DNA of 64,000 bases from Caprimulgus europaeus (taxonomy: Eukaryota; Chordata; Aves; Caprimulgiformes; Caprimulgidae): the NCBI GenBank assembly GCA_907165065.1, contig OU015551.1, positions 1 through 64,000 of the forward strand. Reading direction: 5' to 3'. Below the pieces are notes generated by a model. The model did not search any database, was not told the DNA's origin, and worked only from the letters and a program-made list of their open reading frames with translations. This document shows positions 61,640 through 64,000 of the stretch, one piece after another. The translations under genes were made by a program, and so were the position numbers. The first letter of the stretch is position 1. The number at the start of each line of letters is the position of its first letter.

Positions 61640-64000
61640 GCAGCCCCTTTGAATCATTAAAGACCTTTAAGATCATTGAGTCCAACCGTAAACCAAACAC
61701 TGTAAAGTCCACCACTAAACCATGTCCACAAGCACCACATCTACAAGGCTGTTAAACACCTCCAGGGATGGGGACTCCACCACTTCCCTGGGCAGCCTGT
61801 TCCAATGCTTGGCAACCATTTCAGTGAAGAAATTTTTCCTGACATCCAATCTAAACTTCCCCTGGTGCAACTTGAGGTAAGTCTTAACACTTGTTACTTG
61901 AGAGAAAAGACTGACCCCCACCTCTCTCCACCCTCCTTTCAGGGACTTGGACAGAGCCAGAAGGTCTCCCCTCAGCCTCCTTTTCTCCAGGCTCAACACC
62001 CCCAGTTCCCTCAGCCAGGAACTCAGCACACTTGTGCTCCAGACCCTTCCCCAGCTCCGTTGCCCTTCTCTGGACACGCTCCAGCACCTCCAGGTCCTTC
62101 TTGGAGTCAGGGGCCCAAAACTGAACCCAGCACTCAAGGTGTGGCTTCACCAGTGCTGAGTACAGGGCAACAATCAGTGCCCTGGTCCTGCTGGCCACAC
62201 TTGCTGATGCAATCCAGGATGCTATTGGCCTTCTTGGCCACCTGGGCACATGGCTGACTTATATTCAGACACTTCTGACCAACACCCCCAGGTCCTTTTC
62301 TGCCAGGCCAGCTCTCCAGCCACCCTGCCCCAAGCCTATAATATTGCATGGGGTTGTGACCCAAGAGCAGGACCCAGCAGTTGGGCCTTGTTAAACCTCA
62401 TACAATTGGCCTTGATCCATTGATCCAGCCTGACCACATCCCTTTGTAGAGCCTTTCTACCCTCCAGTGGATCAACACTCCCACCTGATGGTATCATCTT
62501 CAATCTTAATGAGGGTGCACTCAGTTTCCTCATCCAGTTCATTGACAAAGATATTAAAGAGAACTGTCCCCAGTCCTGAGCCCTGGGGAACACCACTTGT
62601 GACTGGCCACCAACTGGGTTTCACTCCATTCACCACAACTCTTTTGGTCTGTCCATCCAGCCAGTTTTCCAGCCAGCAAAAAGTACACCCACCCAAGCCA
62701 TGAGCAGCCAGTTTCTGCAGGAGAATGCTGTAGGAAATGGTGTCAAAGGCTTTACTGAAGTCTAGGTAGACAACATCCACAGCCTTTCCCTCATCCACTA
62801 AGCAGGTCACCTTGACATAGAAGGAGATCAGGTTAAGTCAAGCAGGACTGGCCTTTCACAAACCCATGCTGACTGGGCCTGATCACCTGGTTGCTCCTGT
62901 GATGGCTCTCAAGATGATCTGTTCCATAACCTTCCCCAGCACCAAGGTCAGACTGACAGGCCTGTACTTCCCCAGATCCTCCTTCCAGCTCTTCCTGTAG
63001 AGAGCCATCACATTTGCTAATCTCCAGTTGGCTGATACCTCTCCCGTTAGCCAGAACTGTTGGTAAATGGTGGAAAGTGGCTTGGTGGGCACTTCTGCAA
63101 GCTCCTTCAGTACCTTTGGGTGGATCCCATCTGGCCTCCTAGACTTGTGTGTGTCTAAGTGGTGTAGCAGGTTGCTAGCCATTTCCCCTTGGATTATGGA
63201 GGCTTCATTCTCCTCCCCATTCTGTACTCCAGCTCAGGGGGCTGGGTACTCTGTGAAAAACTGGTCTTACTGGTCTCTAAAGACTGAGAAAAAAAAGGCA
63301 TTAAGTGCCTCAGCCTTTCCTCATCCTTTGTCGTTATGTTTCTCCCTGCATCCAGTAAAGGATGGAGATCCTCCTCAGCCCTCCTTTTGCTGCTAATGTA
63401 TTTAGAGTAACATTTCTTTGTTGTTGTCTTCCACAGCAGTAGCCAGATTAAGTTCTAGCTGAACTTTAGCCCTTCTAATTCTCTCCCTGCATAACCTCAC
63501 AACATCCTTGTAGTCCTCCTGAGTTGCCTGCCCCTTCCTCCAAAGTTCATAAACTTTTTTCTTGAGTTCCAGCCAAAGCTCTCTGTGTAGTTTGCTCCCT
63601 CTTTAGGCTGGTCTTCTTCCCCACCAGCTCGTCTTTTGGCACATGGGGACAGCCTGCTCCTGGGCCTTTAAGATTTCCTTCATGAAGAACATTCCACCCT
63701 TCCTGGACTCCTTTGCTCTTCAGGACTGTCTTCCACAGGACTCTGGCAACCAGGCTCTGAAACAGGCCAAAGTCTGCCCTCCAGAAGTCCAAGGGAGCAG
63801 TTCTGCTGACCCCCCACTACTTCTCCAACAATCAAAAACTCTGTCATTTCATGATCCCTGTGACCAAGACGGGCCTCCAGCGATCACATCATCCAAAAGT
63901 CCTTCTCTGTTCACAAACAACAGGTCCAGCAGGGCACCTTCCCTAGTTGGCTCACTCACCAGCTGTGTCAGGAAGTTCTCTTCCACACACTCCAGGAACC
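61640..64000 (-). mobile_element. CR1 LINE, long 3' portion, in a UNC13A intron
   Basis: The minus strand encodes, in order, the segment after the endonuclease (63547-64000), RT N-terminal part (63182-62883: HKSRRPDGIHPKVLKEL, YRPVSLT), RT core (62810-62472: [38 protein letters not shown]), and the C-terminal part ([31 protein letters not shown]) with several frame shifts. The 3' end is near 61640 (plus-strand GAATCATTAAAGACC). It continues past the window and is at least 2.36 kb. Confidence 0.95.

Overview
The window is vertebrate nuclear DNA, almost certainly from a bird. Several CR1 LINE fragments end in the typical avian ATTCTATG-type 8-bp tails, two kinds of avian-type endogenous retrovirus are present, and two host genes with vertebrate exon/intron structure can be read codon by codon: ADPRH on the + strand and the 3' half of UNC13A on the - strand. 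GC-rich short introns and many unrelated tandem repeats suggest a microchromosome, possibly near its end. I cannot name the species.

Layout: 1-9927 is a satellite made of 156-bp units, each holding three 52-bp monomers. Diverged 52-bp monomers continue to about 11936, interrupted by an unassigned spacer (10096-10985). A 5'-truncated minus-strand endogenous retrovirus (12005-about 17500) carries a 3' LTR and polypurine tract, an alpharetrovirus-like pol, and an env of gamma type with a few stops. CR1 pieces, LTR-like DNA and a 60-bp copy of ADPRH exon 6 fill 17540-21583. Four minisatellites follow (an A-rich 435-bp higher-order repeat, a 42-bp repeat and others).

ADPRH (25081-28807, seven coding exons, 358 aa, catalytic residues intact) is the first complete gene. 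It is followed by a GTTAAC-containing repeat (29640-31530), a T-rich repeat that is the inverted partner of the A-rich one (32195-33005), a CR1 with an LTR in its tail, and an env-less ERVL-like provirus body (34560-38760). A 2.9-kb polypyrimidine tract, itself hit by a CR1 and a solo LTR, and two more minisatellites lead to UNC13A.

UNC13A (last coding exon at 45252, most 5' exon seen at 61438) supplies 22 regular coding exons for the MUN and C2C domains of a presynaptic vesicle-priming factor. Two further in-frame pieces lie between them: a 6-nt microexon and a 42-nt cassette. A long minus-strand CR1 (61640-64000) occupies the next intron, and the gene continues beyond the window. The two host genes do not act together. 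The most noteworthy signals are the satellite with its apparent founder unit, the mosaic retrovirus, the ADPRH exon copy, the inverted satellite pair and the UNC13A microexon.
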